64,000 bases of DNA from Hassallia byssoidea VB512170. GTDB taxonomy: Bacteria; Cyanobacteriota; Cyanobacteriia; Cyanobacteriales; Nostocaceae. The position numbers and the translations under genes are program-made. The DNA lies in NCBI RefSeq assembly GCF_000817785.2, contig NZ_JTCM02000020.1, forward strand, positions 1 through 64,000. The letters are read 5' to 3'. Under the pieces are notes generated by a model. It saw only the letters and a list, made by a program, of their open reading frames with translations, did no database searches and was not told the origin of the DNA. This document shows, piece after piece, positions 53,890 through 63,744 of the stretch (positions are counted from its first letter, which is position 1; each line of letters begins with the position of its first letter).

Positions 53890-54309
53890 ATGACAGCAAG
53901 ATTCTTTAAGAGACAGCAGTTTCAATCACATCAGTCTAAACGGATTTTGCTAATTGAAGATAATGATGTTAATAGAATATTGCTTGATGATTATCTAAAT
54001 TATTATGGTTATGATGTCCGAAGTTTATCAGAGGCTTCTAGTTTTTTCTCAACTATAGAACAATTCCAACCCAAGTTAATTTTATTAGACTTAAAATTGC
54101 CAGATATTGATGGTTATACCCTGCTAGAAAAAATGCAAAATAAACCAGATTATGTTAACATACCTGTTATTGTAGTTTCAGCTTTAGCTTTTAAAGCAGA
54201 TCAACAACGAGCTTTAGATTTAGGTGCTTGTCGCTATTTTGTTAAACCCGTAAATTTAATTGATTTAATTCAAGCAATTGAAGAAGAATTGGCTTTGAAC
54301 AGTAAATAA
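53890..54309 (+). CDS. single-domain response regulator (CheY-like)
   Basis: A 139-residue receiver protein with no output domain. LLIEDNDVNRILL is the acidic pocket, Asp67 in LILLDLKLPDIDG is the phosphoacceptor, and VVSALAFKADQ and YFVKPVN hold the conserved Thr/Ser and Lys positions (Lys in KPV). Such stand-alone receivers act in phosphorelays or bind partners. No kinase gene is adjacent; a small helical protein gene faces it from the other strand. Confidence 0.9.
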   Translation: MTARFFKRQQFQSHQSKRILLIEDNDVNRILLDDYLNYYGYDVRSLSEASSFFSTIEQFQPKLILLDLKLPDIDGYTLLEKMQNKPDYVNIPVIVVSALAFKADQQRALDLGACRYFVKPVNLIDLIQAIEEELALNSK

Positions 54310-54330
54310 ACTTTCGTGCTTGGTGTGAGT

Positions 54331-54510
54331 TTATTCAGATTTTTGGCTGGCAATGAACTCTTCAACAATCTGACTCAGGTTTTGCACATTATTACCAATT
54401 TCGGAAATTTTACGTTGAGCTTGTGCTAAAAGCAACATTGCTGTTTGCAGTTCGTTGAGTGTTTCATCCATAGAGTTACGATATTGAGATTCAAAATCTT
54501 GCAGGTTCAT
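54331..54510 (-). CDS. small helical protein of unknown function
   Basis: A 59-residue protein from ATG 54510; a TTG at 54561 could extend it by 17 residues. It is almost all polar helix with heptad-like hydrophobic spacing (NELQTAMLLLAQAQRKISEIG, then NNVQNLSQIVEEFI in the following stretch), so a coiled coil is likely. No cysteines, signal peptide or family match are visible. It converges on the response regulator gene, with 21 nt between the stop codons. Confidence 0.5.
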   Translation of the reverse strand: MNLQDFESQYRNSMDETLNELQTAMLLLAQAQRKISEIGNNVQNLSQIVEEFIASQKSE

Positions 54511-54964
54511 TGTTTTTCTCACGTCTGAAATCCTATCGTTTACAGTTTCAATCGTAATCAATATGCTGAAATTGCTAAATCCGTTAATTCGCTTAATGTT
54601 TGACGCTTTAGTTAAACTCCGGAATCTTGCTTATTAATCAATGAATAATATAACAACTTTATATAAAAATACCCAATACAAGTATTGATCTAGTGAACTA
54701 AGTAATAAAAAGGCTGGCAAAAATGGTCAAGCAAAATAATAGCCGAGTAATGAAAAAGTAATTTGGCTTGAAAATAAAGAAGAGAATGATAATTTATAAA
54801 ATATGTAGTAGATATATGAATTTATAAAATATTTTAAAAAGGCAAAGACTAAAAGTTGTCTGCGTGCTTAATATTTTCTTGATAAATAACCTATAAAATC
54901 AACACATTTATATGAATTTTTATTAAAATAGAGATAGGTATATTTGTGAAACTACTTAATAGTT
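54511..54964. other. AT-rich intergenic region upstream of uvrC
   Basis: 454 nt of AT-rich sequence with divergent starts on either side. It should contain promoters for uvrC and the small helical protein. No repeat family or RNA gene is recognised. Confidence 0.5.
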
Positions 54965-56842
54965 GTGACAACATCTGCTCAAATAGTACCACTGCTTAAA
55001 GATCCAGAACGTCTGGAAAACCGTCTGGTAGAAATTCCCCCGGAACCTGGGGTTTATTTCATGCGCGACGGAAGCGATCGCATAATCTACATAGGTAAAT
55101 CGCGAAAATTGCGATCGCGTGTCCGTTCATATTTCCGCGAGTCGCAAAAACTAAGCGAACGCATCGCGACAATGGTAAAGCAGGTGACGGAAATTGAATT
55201 TATCGTCACCGATACCGAAGCTGAAGCTTTAGCGCTAGAAGCAAACTTAATCAAGCAGCACCAGCCATACTTTAATGTGCTGCTAAAGGATGATAAAAAA
55301 TATCCTTACGTATGCATTACTTGGTCTGAAGAATATCCGCGTATTTTCATCACCCGCAAACGCAAAAGCGGTAACGAAAAAGATAAGTTTTACGGACCTT
55401 ATACTGATTCTCACCTATTACGGGAAATATTACGCATATCTAAGCGCATCTTCGCACTCAAACAACGACCGCAACCACTTTTCAAAGACCGTCCTTGCCT
55501 AAATTACGATTTAGGTCGCTGTCCGGGTGTGTGTCAAAAGCTGATTTCACCAGAAGAATACCGCAAAACTGTGCAAAAAGTAGCGATGGTGTTTCAAGGT
55601 CGAACTCAGGAACTAATTGATATCTTGACACAACAAATGCAGAAATCGGCGGAAGCGCTGAATTTTGAGTCTGCTGCGCGAATTCGCGATCAAATCGCTG
55701 GGTTGAAGTCGCTGAATGCAAATCAAAAAGTTGCCTTACCGGATGATACCGTTTCGCGGGATGCGATCGCTCTGGCTGGCGATGATAAACACGCTTGTAT
55801 TCAATTATTCCAAATTCGCGCTGGGCAACTTGTCGGACGTTTGGGTTTCGTTGCCGAAACTCACGCTGAACCTGGAGCTATTTTACAACGAGTGTTGGAG
55901 GAACATTATCAAACCGCCGACGCGGTGGAAATTCCCGCAGAAATTTTGGTACAGCACGAGTTACCAGATGCAGAAATATTAGCCGATGTTTTAAGTCAAC
56001 GCAAACAACGAAAAGTCACGATTTTGGCTCCGCAGCGGCAAACTAAGGCAGAATTAATTGAGATGGTAGAGCGAAATGCTCAGTTTGAATTGCAAAGAAT
56101 GCAAAAATTCGGCGATCGCAATCACCAAGCGATGCAAGATTTAGCTGCGATTCTCGATTTACCCGATTTACCTCACCGCATCGAAGGTTACGACATCTCA
56201 CACATCCAAGGTTCAAATGCAGTAGCTTCTCAAGTCGTGTTTATCGACGGAATCAGCGCTAACCAGCATTACCGTCACTACAAAATCAAAAATCCCACAG
56301 TTACTGCCGGACATTCAGATGATTTTGCGAGTTTGGCTGAAGTTATTCAGCGTCGCTTTCGTAAGTATGCTGAAGATCCGGAGTTATTAAGACAGGGTAA
56401 TCCAGATTTTCCCGATCTAATTATGATTGATGGCGGTAAAGGTCAATTATCTTCGGTTGTGGCTGTCTTGCAAGAGATGAATTTATTAGAAGATTTGCGA
56501 GTCGTCAGTTTAGCAAAGCAGCGAGAAGAGATTTTTCTTCCGGGAGAATCCGCACCATTGCAAACTGAAGCTGAACAACCAGGAGTGCAGTTATTGCGAC
56601 GCTTGCGGGATGAAGCGCATAGATTTGCAGTTAGTTTTCATCGTCAGCAACGCAGTGATAAATTAAGGCGATCGCGTTTAGATGAAATTCCCGGTTTGGG
56701 ACACCATCGACAAAAGCTGCTTTTAGGACATTTTCGCTCTGTTGATTATATCCGGCAAGCGACACCCGCACAACTAGCTGAGGTTTCGGGAATTGGTCCG
56801 CGTTTAGCGCAAGAGATTTACGATTATTTTCATCCGATCTAA
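54965..56842 (+). CDS. uvrC: excinuclease ABC subunit C
   Basis: A 625-residue nucleotide-excision-repair nuclease that cuts on both sides of a DNA lesion together with UvrA and UvrB. The start is GTG 54965. The GIY-YIG domain is near the N-terminus ([22 protein letters not shown]), then cysteines in [14 protein letters not shown]. Next come a UVR motif ([17 protein letters not shown]), an RNase H-like C-terminal nuclease ([25 protein letters not shown]) and a helix-hairpin-helix pair ([22 protein letters not shown]). All expected domains are present at normal length. Confidence 0.96.
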   Translation: MTTSAQIVPLLKDPERLENRLVEIPPEPGVYFMRDGSDRIIYIGKSRKLRSRVRSYFRESQKLSERIATMVKQVTEIEFIVTDTEAEALALEANLIKQHQPYFNVLLKDDKKYPYVCITWSEEYPRIFITRKRKSGNEKDKFYGPYTDSHLLREILRISKRIFALKQRPQPLFKDRPCLNYDLGRCPGVCQKLISPEEYRKTVQKVAMVFQGRTQELIDILTQQMQKSAEALNFESAARIRDQIAGLKSLNANQKVALPDDTVSRDAIALAGDDKHACIQLFQIRAGQLVGRLGFVAETHAEPGAILQRVLEEHYQTADAVEIPAEILVQHELPDAEILADVLSQRKQRKVTILAPQRQTKAELIEMVERNAQFELQRMQKFGDRNHQAMQDLAAILDLPDLPHRIEGYDISHIQGSNAVASQVVFIDGISANQHYRHYKIKNPTVTAGHSDDFASLAEVIQRRFRKYAEDPELLRQGNPDFPDLIMIDGGKGQLSSVVAVLQEMNLLEDLRVVSLAKQREEIFLPGESAPLQTEAEQPGVQLLRRLRDEAHRFAVSFHRQQRSDKLRRSRLDEIPGLGHHRQKLLLGHFRSVDYIRQATPAQLAEVSGIGPRLAQEIYDYFHPI

Positions 56843-56852
56843 GAGGCATTAT

Positions 56853-56901
56853 CTAATACCAATTCTTTATGAAGCTGCGCTAAATAAAGAATTGGTATTA
56901 G
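56853..56901. repeat. 18-bp inverted repeat downstream of uvrC
   Basis: CTAATACCAATTCTTTAT and its exact complement are separated by a 13-nt loop, 10 nt after the uvrC stop. It lacks a T-tract, so it is more likely an interspersed palindrome that may also serve as a terminator. Confidence 0.75.
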
Positions 56902-56971
56902 TACATCTGCACGGGGGAACTTCAGGTTAAGGTAGAAAAAGTGTTCAAACGCGCAGGGTGAGTCAGTAGTC

Positions 56972-58330
56972 ATGTGTGGCATTTGTAATAGACGAGCTTT
57001 TTTAGCGACTACAACGGCGGCATTTGCTAGTGCTGTTCTTGGAGCAGAAGTCGCTGGTCAGCAGCCAACACACAGAGAACTAGACAATTCAAATAGCTCT
57101 TTTAAGCCACAATCCAACATTATAGCAGACAACGTCCGTGCTGTTGGGTACAGCGATCTTGATGGTAGACCGGCATTCAAAATATCGATTCGTGAGCATA
57201 AAGGACGCTGGTATCTCTACACTGGTCACTTCTGGCATTCAGGTTGGTCAATCATTGATGTCACTGATCCAACCAAACCGAAAGTAGCTAAGTTTGTCGA
57301 AGGTCCAAAGAATTCGTGGACGCTCCAGATGGAACTTTCCGGCAATATCATGATTACGGCGCTGGAGCAAATCTTCCCTAACTTTGGTGGCAATCCTGCT
57401 AAACCCTTCGATGAAGGCGTGCTCATTTGGGACATCAGCGATCCAGTTAACCCGCAAAAACTGGGACAGTTTCGCACAGGCGGAACGGGAACACACCGAA
57501 ATTTCTACGCAGGCGGACGCTACATGCATTTGGCAGCCGGAATGCCTGGTTATGAAGGAAATATCTACGTCATTGTGGATATTAGCGATCCTGCTAGCCC
57601 ACACGAAGTCGGACGCTGGTGGGTGCCGGGACAGCACACGGCAGGTGGTGAGAAGCCTTCTGCGGAGTACATCTCGCACCACGGACCGCCCTATATCGTC
57701 GGCAACTTAGCATATCTGTCTTACGGTTCAGCCGGGATGATTGTTCTGGACATCAGTGACGTATCAAAGCCTCGACAGATTGGAAAACTGCCATTCAGCC
57801 CACCATTTCACTCGCGCTTTGGTGTACATAGCGTGCTGCCGTTGCCCGAAAAAGGAATTGCTTATGTTGCTTCCGAAGATGTGTCCTATGGTAAAGGACC
57901 AATGGCACACGCCTCAATTGTGGACATTCGCGATCCAGAGAACCCTTTTCTGCTGTCCATCATGCCGCGCCCTGTACCACCAACCGGTTACGGCTACCGT
58001 GATTTTTCTGAGAAGGGCGGTTGGCAGGGACCCCATAACATCAATCATTTGCAACACAACCCAGATGTAGAAAAGCAGGGCGATCTATTGTACCTCGCCT
58101 ACTTCAATGCAGGTCTACGGATTTTTGATGTATCCCATCCACGCTTGCCGCAAGAGGTAGGTTACTTCATTCCACCCGATCCGAAAAAGCGCTTTGGTCC
58201 AATGCCTGAAGGTCGCTTAGTCGTGCAGACAGAGGATGTATTAGTTGATCGCCGTGGCTACATCTACATCACCCATAAGAATCAAGGTTTATGGATTCTC
58301 AAATATCAAGGGAGGAAACCGTCACAGTGA
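56972..58330 (+). CDS. Tat-exported LVIVD-repeat beta-propeller protein
   Basis: A 452-residue exported protein. The N-terminus NRRAFLATTTAAFASAVLGAE is a twin-arginine signal. The body has at least six LVIVD-type repeats with the core (V/W/F)D(I/V)(S/T)(D/H)PxxPxxVG: VIDVTDPTKPKVAKF, IWDISDPVNPQKLGQF, VDISDPASPHEVGRW, LDISDVSKPRQIGKL, VDIRDPENPFLLS and FDVSHPRLPQEVGYF. These form a propeller. Several conserved His residues (GHFWHSGW, HISHHGPP-like YISHHGPPY, HSRFGVHS) could bind a metal, but this is inference. The gene is followed by a tiny secreted-protein gene whose start overlaps its stop. Confidence 0.85.
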   Translation: MCGICNRRAFLATTTAAFASAVLGAEVAGQQPTHRELDNSNSSFKPQSNIIADNVRAVGYSDLDGRPAFKISIREHKGRWYLYTGHFWHSGWSIIDVTDPTKPKVAKFVEGPKNSWTLQMELSGNIMITALEQIFPNFGGNPAKPFDEGVLIWDISDPVNPQKLGQFRTGGTGTHRNFYAGGRYMHLAAGMPGYEGNIYVIVDISDPASPHEVGRWWVPGQHTAGGEKPSAEYISHHGPPYIVGNLAYLSYGSAGMIVLDISDVSKPRQIGKLPFSPPFHSRFGVHSVLPLPEKGIAYVASEDVSYGKGPMAHASIVDIRDPENPFLLSIMPRPVPPTGYGYRDFSEKGGWQGPHNINHLQHNPDVEKQGDLLYLAYFNAGLRIFDVSHPRLPQEVGYFIPPDPKKRFGPMPEGRLVVQTEDVLVDRRGYIYITHKNQGLWILKYQGRKPSQ

Positions 58331-58509
58331 AGGCAATTTGGATTGCAGGCTTGACCACGTTGACACTCATTTATACCGTAAACCTGACCATTGCAGAGGG
58401 TGACGACGTTGTTTTTATGAAGTCTGAGCGTTACGGAGTGGAAAACAATCCAGCCAAAGACTTGATGAACCAATTGTTAGAAAATCCATTACCCATTACC
58501 AATAAATAG
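58327..58509 (+). CDS. small secreted partner of the LVIVD protein
   Basis: A 60-residue protein beginning at GTG 58327, with GGGAGG nine bases upstream. The start overlaps the stop of the LVIVD gene as GTGA, a sign of translational coupling. Residues 1-21 are a signal peptide (WIAGLTTLTLIYTVNLTIA), leaving about 38 polar residues with no cysteines (AEGDDVVFMKSERYGVENNP). A frame open further upstream inside the LVIVD gene is not needed. No family is recognised; it may assist or bind the propeller. Confidence 0.65.
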   Translation: MKAIWIAGLTTLTLIYTVNLTIAEGDDVVFMKSERYGVENNPAKDLMNQLLENPLPITNK

Positions 58510-58523
58510 ATTTAGCTAACATT

Positions 58524-58557
58524 GCTCATGCTGTTAATTCACAGTATGAGCATTTTT
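58524..58557 (+). terminator. rho-independent terminator of the LVIVD unit
   Basis: GCTCATGCTGT pairs with ACAGTATGAGC (one G-T pair) around a short loop, followed by ATTTTTT, 14 nt after the stop codon. Confidence 0.8.
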
Positions 58558-59239
58558 TATTCAGTTTATCTTCAAAATTAATCAATATATGGCGATTTTC
58601 AATTGATTTATATCAATTTCGTTTAAGTTATCACAAAAAATCCTACCTCTTTCTTTGCGCCTAAAGCGGGAATTTTAAGCATGATTTTTCAAGCGAACTT
58701 GATATTATTTATAAAAGCACAAGATATTTCAATTACGCATATTACACGCTTTTCCAGAAGCGCTATCAACACCACCTAAACCTTAAGCAAATCTTAAGAT
58801 AATTCTTTTTGTAACTAAAAATACAGTTATTTGGGAATTTTAACTTTTTACTGCAAATACTACTTCTCCTGAAAGTTGATGCTTGATATCCCAGGAAAAA
58901 AAAGTTTAAATAACTGCAAATTACTTAATCTCAAGGCTTTATTGATGGGGATCAGCGGATATAGAAGTGTTATGCATTTGACAAAAATAATTTATATGTC
59001 TAAAGTTGGATGTGTTGAGTACGTAATGATTAAGATAATAAAACCACAAGAACATTTTATGAATTAAAACTTTTGTTGAAGATGATGACACAATATAGTC
59101 GTTTTTGTTAGATTGTGTCAAACCAGAAGCTTTACTGGTTGAATGGACACTTTTTTCTCATTTGCCTTAAGCCAGAAGATTTACTGGTTTAATTGACGGT
59201 TTTTATCCATAAAAAATTACTACATCAAGGGATTTTAAA
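58558..59239. other. AT-rich intergenic region
   Basis: About 680 nt with no convincing gene. 59121-59141 and 59171-59190 are two related small hairpins (CCAGAAG[C/A]TTTACTGGTT), about 50 bp apart, close to the start of the zinc-ribbon gene; they may act in its leader. The rest is AT-rich. Confidence 0.5.
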
Positions 59240-59419
59240 ATGCAAATAGTACAAAAAATTCGTTGCCCAAACTGCGGTAGCGAAGGTGAAAGGCATTATC
59301 TTTCTCATAGTCAATTGACTCGGACACAATGCCCGACTTGTGACTACTTAATGGTATCTTGCACCCGCACTGGTAGAGTGATTGAGGCTTATGCTCCAGG
59401 TATTCTTGCTAGAAGGTAG
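59240..59419 (+). CDS. 59-residue zinc-ribbon protein
   Basis: A short protein with two CxxC pairs: CPNCGSEGERHY and TQCPTCDYLMVSC, ending GRVIEAYAPGILARR. The four cysteines form a zinc ribbon. AAGGG lies eight bases before the ATG. A small protein of this type is, to my memory, widespread in cyanobacteria and is often mislabelled as PriA because of its zinc motif; it is far too short to be PriA. Its role is unknown; nucleic-acid or protein binding is possible. It is followed by two interspersed palindromes. Confidence 0.8.
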   Translation: MQIVQKIRCPNCGSEGERHYLSHSQLTRTQCPTCDYLMVSCTRTGRVIEAYAPGILARR

Positions 59420-59423
59420 AGGA

Positions 59424-59492
59424 GTAGAGACGTTCCGGTGGAACGTCTGTACGGGCAAGCGCGGTAGAGACGTTCCACCGGAACGTCTGTAC
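59424..59492. repeat. pair of interspersed palindromes after the zinc-ribbon gene
   Basis: 59424-59452 and 59464-59492 are two members of the GTAGAGACGTTCC family, with central GGTGG and ACCGG differences, 40 bp apart start to start. Confidence 0.85.
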
Positions 59493-59522
59493 AAAAGTTG
59501 AAAAAAATTCCGCTCCTATTAA

Positions 59523-60653
59523 TTACTTTTTACTTGTTCTTAGTTGTCCACAAGCTGCATCAGCTTCTAAGCCACGAGAATAGCGGACGCTAACAGCAAT
59601 ATTTTGCTGTTTGAGAACTGTAAGGAAAGCTTGTATGCGATCGCTATTTGGGCGTTTGTAATCGACTTCGCTGATAGGATTGTAGGGAATCAAATTAACG
59701 TGACTTTGAAAGCCTCGCAGACGTTTTGCTAATTCTAATGCGTGTTCTGGTAAGTCGTTCACCCCAGCCAAAAGAACGTATTCAAAACTAACGCGACGTC
59801 CGGTGATTTCCACATATTCGCGACATTCAGCGAGTAAATCTTCAATTTTATAAGAATGTGCGCTGGGGATGAGTTGTTCTCGCAGTGCTTGGTTAGGTGC
59901 GTGGAGACTAACAGCGAGAGTAACTTGCAGATGGTGTTGGGCTAATTGACGAATGCGATCGCGTATTCCCACAGTAGATAAAGTAAGCGATCGCTGTCCA
60001 ATTCCCACATCTTTATTTAAAGATTTGATCGCACCTAAAACATTATCTACATTTAACAACGGTTCGCCCATACCCATAAACACTACATGGCTAACACGTT
60101 GTTGAAAATCTTCTTGCACAGTTAAAACTTGATCGACAATTTCATGGCGTGCTAAATTGCGCTTGTATCCACCCTTCCCAGTAGCGCAGAAATCACAAGC
60201 CATCGGACAACCGACTTGCGTAGAAACGCAAACAGTCAACCTTTCGAGTGACTGACTACTTTCTCCTCCCCCTTGTCCCCCTTGTCCCCCTTGTCCCCCT
60301 ATCCCCTTATCTCCCCACCGAAAAGTGGGAATACCAACAGCTTCAATTATTTCACCATCTGCCAATCGCAAAAGATACTTGACAGTGCCATCAGGGGCGA
60401 CAGAGCGGTAATGTAGAGTTGAGCGTCCAATGGGGATTTCTGCAACTTCGGCACGCCATTGTTTAGAAAAGACAGAGATATCATAAAGATGTCGCACGCC
60501 TTTGTTATATATCCAATCATGTAGCTGCTTTCCTCTGTAAGCGGGTTGTTTTTGTTGCTGAACCCAAACCGTCAATTCCTCCAAAGAAGCGCCTAATAGT
60601 GGCGGAATCGAGATTTGTGCTTGGGGTGTGGTGATTGTGGCATTAGCAGACAT
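59523..60653 (-). CDS. rlmN: 23S rRNA (adenine2503-C2)-methyltransferase with small repeat insert
   Basis: A 376-residue radical SAM enzyme that methylates A2503 of 23S rRNA (and, in some species, tRNA). The cluster motif is [14 protein letters not shown] (about residues 147-155), followed by [10 protein letters not shown] and GVNDLPEHA. The C-terminal Cys used in catalysis is in [10 protein letters not shown]. Residues 113-133 ([18 protein letters not shown]) lie between RWG and SQSLERLTV and are encoded by C-rich repeat DNA at about 60255-60320; the usual protein has only a short turn here. The gene is otherwise complete. Confidence 0.93.
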   Translation of the reverse strand: MSANATITTPQAQISIPPLLGASLEELTVWVQQQKQPAYRGKQLHDWIYNKGVRHLYDISVFSKQWRAEVAEIPIGRSTLHYRSVAPDGTVKYLLRLADGEIIEAVGIPTFRWGDKGIGGQGGQGGQGGGESSQSLERLTVCVSTQVGCPMACDFCATGKGGYKRNLARHEIVDQVLTVQEDFQQRVSHVVFMGMGEPLLNVDNVLGAIKSLNKDVGIGQRSLTLSTVGIRDRIRQLAQHHLQVTLAVSLHAPNQALREQLIPSAHSYKIEDLLAECREYVEITGRRVSFEYVLLAGVNDLPEHALELAKRLRGFQSHVNLIPYNPISEVDYKRPNSDRIQAFLTVLKQQNIAVSVRYSRGLEADAACGQLRTSKK

Positions 60654-60720
60654 AGCATTTAGAAATTGGCATCGGATCTATATGGTAGGCGATCGCCGCT
60701 GCTAGTGTCTGGATTTATTA

Positions 60721-60845
60721 CTTTAAGTAAGGTAGTGAGCGGTGAGCCAGCGCGGTCTTGGGGAGCCACTGCGTTCGACGGGTTTCCCGGCTTGAAGCAT
60801 GTGGCGTGGTTTCCCCCATGAGCGACTGGCGAACCCGAAGGGTTC
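60721..60845. repeat. interspersed GGTTCGCC-type repeat
   Basis: The sequence carries GGGTTTCCC, GGCGAACCCGAAGGG and GCGGT GAGCC-type segments resembling those at 31300-31350 and 34677-34735. It fills the gap between rlmN and the permease-kinase gene and reaches into the last codons of the latter. Confidence 0.65.
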
Positions 60846-63744
60846 ACCGCTCAATTGCAAGGCTTTTCTGCCGGATGGGAATTTCAATGCAAAACTCTGC
60901 ACCAAATCCGGGTTGGGAAATACACTCTATTTTGCCCTTATGTTTATCCACCACAATTTGATAGCTAATTGATAATCCTAAACCGGTACCTTGTCCCACT
61001 GGTTTAGTTGTGAAGAAAGGGTCAAATAGTTTTTGTCTAACACTTTCGCTCATCCCCCCTCCATTATCTTTAATCGAAATAGCCACAAAATCGGGATTTA
61101 ATAATTTAGTAGAGATAATAATTTTACTAAAGTTATTTTTATCTTCCGCTTTTTTTATTTGATTGTAATCATCGAGTGCATCAATACTATTACTTAATAT
61201 ATTCATAAATACCTGATTAAGTTGTCCGGCATAACATTGAACTTTAGGTAAATCACCATACTCTTTGATAATTTCAATCGGTGGATGCTCAGATTTTGCC
61301 TTCAGACGACTTTGCAAAATTAATAGTGTGCTATCAATACCTTCATGAATATTGACAGGTTTCATATCAGATTCATCTAGTCGCGAGAAATTGCGTAAAG
61401 TAAGGACAATCTCACGAATGCGATCTGTGCCAAATTTCATAGAAGAAAAAGTTTTGGGCATATCTTGCATCAAAAAATCAAAGTCAATTTCGGCGATGAA
61501 ATCATTAATTTCTTCTGTAGTTTGGGGATAATTGTTTTGATAAAGCTTAATTAAAGCGATTAGGTCTTGAATGTAGCTATCAATATGAGTCAAGTTGCCG
61601 TGGATGAAGTTAACCGGGTTATTAATTTCGTGTGCGACACCAGCAACAAGTTGACCGAGGCTGGACATTTTCTCAGTTTGAATTAACTGCGCTTGGGTGC
61701 GCTGCAAATCTTGTAGAGCAAGTTTTAATTTAGCCGCTTGTGCAGTAGCAGTAGCAGCCAATTCTTCCTTGATTTGCAAAGTTTGGCGAAGTTCTGCTTC
61801 AGCTTGCTTGCGCTGTGTGATGTCGCGTAGAATAACAATATATTCTTGAATATTTTGATTGACTCTAGTGGAAATTGCCACATCAAGAATGCGGGAACGG
61901 CGTTTTAAAGTTTGTTCGCTACGGGTAGACCAATTTTCTGGTTGATCGGGCAAATCAATAAGTAAATTACTCAGATGCAATTCTTGCAAATGATTGGTAT
62001 CCATCTCCAAAAGCTGCAAAGCTGCTTTATTTGCCTTGCGAACAATGCCATTTTCATCTAGTAATAAAACGGCATCAAGAACCGTGTCCAGGGCAATTCT
62101 AAATAAGTGTTCTGCCTCATCCCGCGCTTCGACAATCGAAGTAACTTGCAATAAACTTGTCCAGGATGCGATCGCAATTCCCACAAAAGCGATTGACATC
62201 ACCAAAATAGCCAACAAATTCGTACTAGCTTGAATGGGAGCATCATCTAACCTAGCTCGGATCAGCCAACCGATCGCGGTCGCACCAGAAATCAATACGA
62301 GCAGAATAGATACTTGCAGCACGACAACATCTTTTTTGAGATCGTTGTCAAACAGCGATCGCCGACGTTTGATCCACCATGCAGGATGCATGAAAGCAAA
62401 GCTGACGCGACGGATAACCGCATCTGCTGCCAAAATAGTTAGGGGAAACAGAATGCTAATCAGCCAATCTCTCTTGCCTAGAGACAAACCCCCAACTATC
62501 AAGACAAGCAATTCTACCAGAAAAAAGCCCCCAGACCACCAACCCCATCGGACTTCTGGTCGTCCTCGCTGTAGCCAAAAAGCTAAATGGGTGATGGCGA
62601 TCGCCGCAAAGTACCCCGTCCCACCCACCATCACCACTTGAGTTACATTACCCCAACATAAGAATACCAGACTAATTAAAAATGTAAATATTAAAGCAGG
62701 TGTAAGCACGCCACGGCGAGACACAACCCCAAACACAGGTGCCATGTGTCCATCTAGCGCTAGTTGATACAACACGCGGGGACACAGAGCAACCGCAGTC
62801 GCCAAACCCAGAAGGTTGCCACAGGCAATCAACAGTGTCGCCAGAAACGAGGCTGAATGACCCCAGAATGGCTTGGCAGTTGCTAACAGATTCAAAAAAG
62901 TATCTTCGCCTAGTGCTGGTGTTGCCAACCGCATCAGTACCCAGGAACTACCCAGAAAGAAAATCGGCATCAGCCAAGCAGTCCATGAGAGAAACTTCAA
63001 AGTTTTCTGCGGTTTTCGGCTATCAGCAACAAAAGCAGCAGCGCTTTCACAGCTATACACAATGTAGGTAGCGATGAAGTAGAACTTTGCCCAATCGCCA
63101 AAATTTAGAGACGTTGGATCAAAAGCAAGGTTAGGGGGGATAAGTCCAGGGCTATTTGGCGATAAAGCTAACCAACCGATACCTTGAACGCTGTAAGTTA
63201 GCGCGATCGCTGCTGCGGGAATCACTAAAAACATGTGCAGCAGCGCTAAAGCACGAGTGCCACTAAAAGCCACAATAAAAGGAAGCGTTGTAAACCCAAC
63301 TTTCAGCAGCATCTCCGGACAAGCAATCCCCAAAGGCTTTAGGTTTGCTTGAATCAGATCCGTTAGCAAAATAGCATTCATCGCCGGTCCTGAAGCCCAG
63401 CCAATAAAGTATCCAATGGCTGCATAACGACCCAAACCAGGATACTTTTTTAACAACTTAGTGGTATAATTAGGCGTTCCCCCGGACATCTCTGGGAAAT
63501 GCATCGCCATGCGTTTGACTTGCAAATTCAGCAGCATTCCCACGATGACGCACGGCAGCAAGACAAACATTGCTTTCGTTCCCAGCGCTGCATTGATCGG
63601 AACTGCAACACCTATCCAAGTAAGCGGGCTAGTCATGCTAAAGCCCCAGGTTTCCAAAGAACTGAGGCTGCGCGGAAGACGCATTTTCCGGTCCGGAAAC
63701 ATTATTGATGTTTCTAATTTGCTGTTATCTGTCTGTTTGAACAC
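60844..63744 (-). CDS. APC-family amino acid permease fused to PAS-histidine kinase
   Basis: A 966-residue fusion. Residues 30-470 form a permease with about 12 transmembrane segments and the APC-like first helix region SLETWGFSMTSPLTW, plus SGGTPNYTTKLLKKYPGLGR. Two more helices span about 475-540. A PAS domain (about 550-665) and a coiled coil lead to a histidine kinase with GVAHEINNPVNF (His705) and ATPase boxes NSIDALDD, DNGGGM and GTGLGLS. Transporter-kinase fusions such as CbrA (solute symporter type) sense the substrate they carry, so this may sense an amino acid or other small molecule. The first codon is GTG; ATG 63702 would give 952 residues. Confidence 0.9.
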   Translation of the reverse strand: MFKQTDNSKLETSIMFPDRKMRLPRSLSSLETWGFSMTSPLTWIGVAVPINAALGTKAMFVLLPCVIVGMLLNLQVKRMAMHFPEMSGGTPNYTTKLLKKYPGLGRYAAIGYFIGWASGPAMNAILLTDLIQANLKPLGIACPEMLLKVGFTTLPFIVAFSGTRALALLHMFLVIPAAAIALTYSVQGIGWLALSPNSPGLIPPNLAFDPTSLNFGDWAKFYFIATYIVYSCESAAAFVADSRKPQKTLKFLSWTAWLMPIFFLGSSWVLMRLATPALGEDTFLNLLATAKPFWGHSASFLATLLIACGNLLGLATAVALCPRVLYQLALDGHMAPVFGVVSRRGVLTPALIFTFLISLVFLCWGNVTQVVMVGGTGYFAAIAITHLAFWLQRGRPEVRWGWWSGGFFLVELLVLIVGGLSLGKRDWLISILFPLTILAADAVIRRVSFAFMHPAWWIKRRRSLFDNDLKKDVVVLQVSILLVLISGATAIGWLIRARLDDAPIQASTNLLAILVMSIAFVGIAIASWTSLLQVTSIVEARDEAEHLFRIALDTVLDAVLLLDENGIVRKANKAALQLLEMDTNHLQELHLSNLLIDLPDQPENWSTRSEQTLKRRSRILDVAISTRVNQNIQEYIVILRDITQRKQAEAELRQTLQIKEELAATATAQAAKLKLALQDLQRTQAQLIQTEKMSSLGQLVAGVAHEINNPVNFIHGNLTHIDSYIQDLIALIKLYQNNYPQTTEEINDFIAEIDFDFLMQDMPKTFSSMKFGTDRIREIVLTLRNFSRLDESDMKPVNIHEGIDSTLLILQSRLKAKSEHPPIEIIKEYGDLPKVQCYAGQLNQVFMNILSNSIDALDDYNQIKKAEDKNNFSKIIISTKLLNPDFVAISIKDNGGGMSESVRQKLFDPFFTTKPVGQGTGLGLSISYQIVVDKHKGKIECISQPGFGAEFCIEIPIRQKSLAIER

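Noticed and set aside
58876-59067. Open frame of 63 codons in the region before the zinc-ribbon gene
   Set aside because: TTG start, no ribosome-binding site, no family pattern and AT-rich composition like the surrounding gap.
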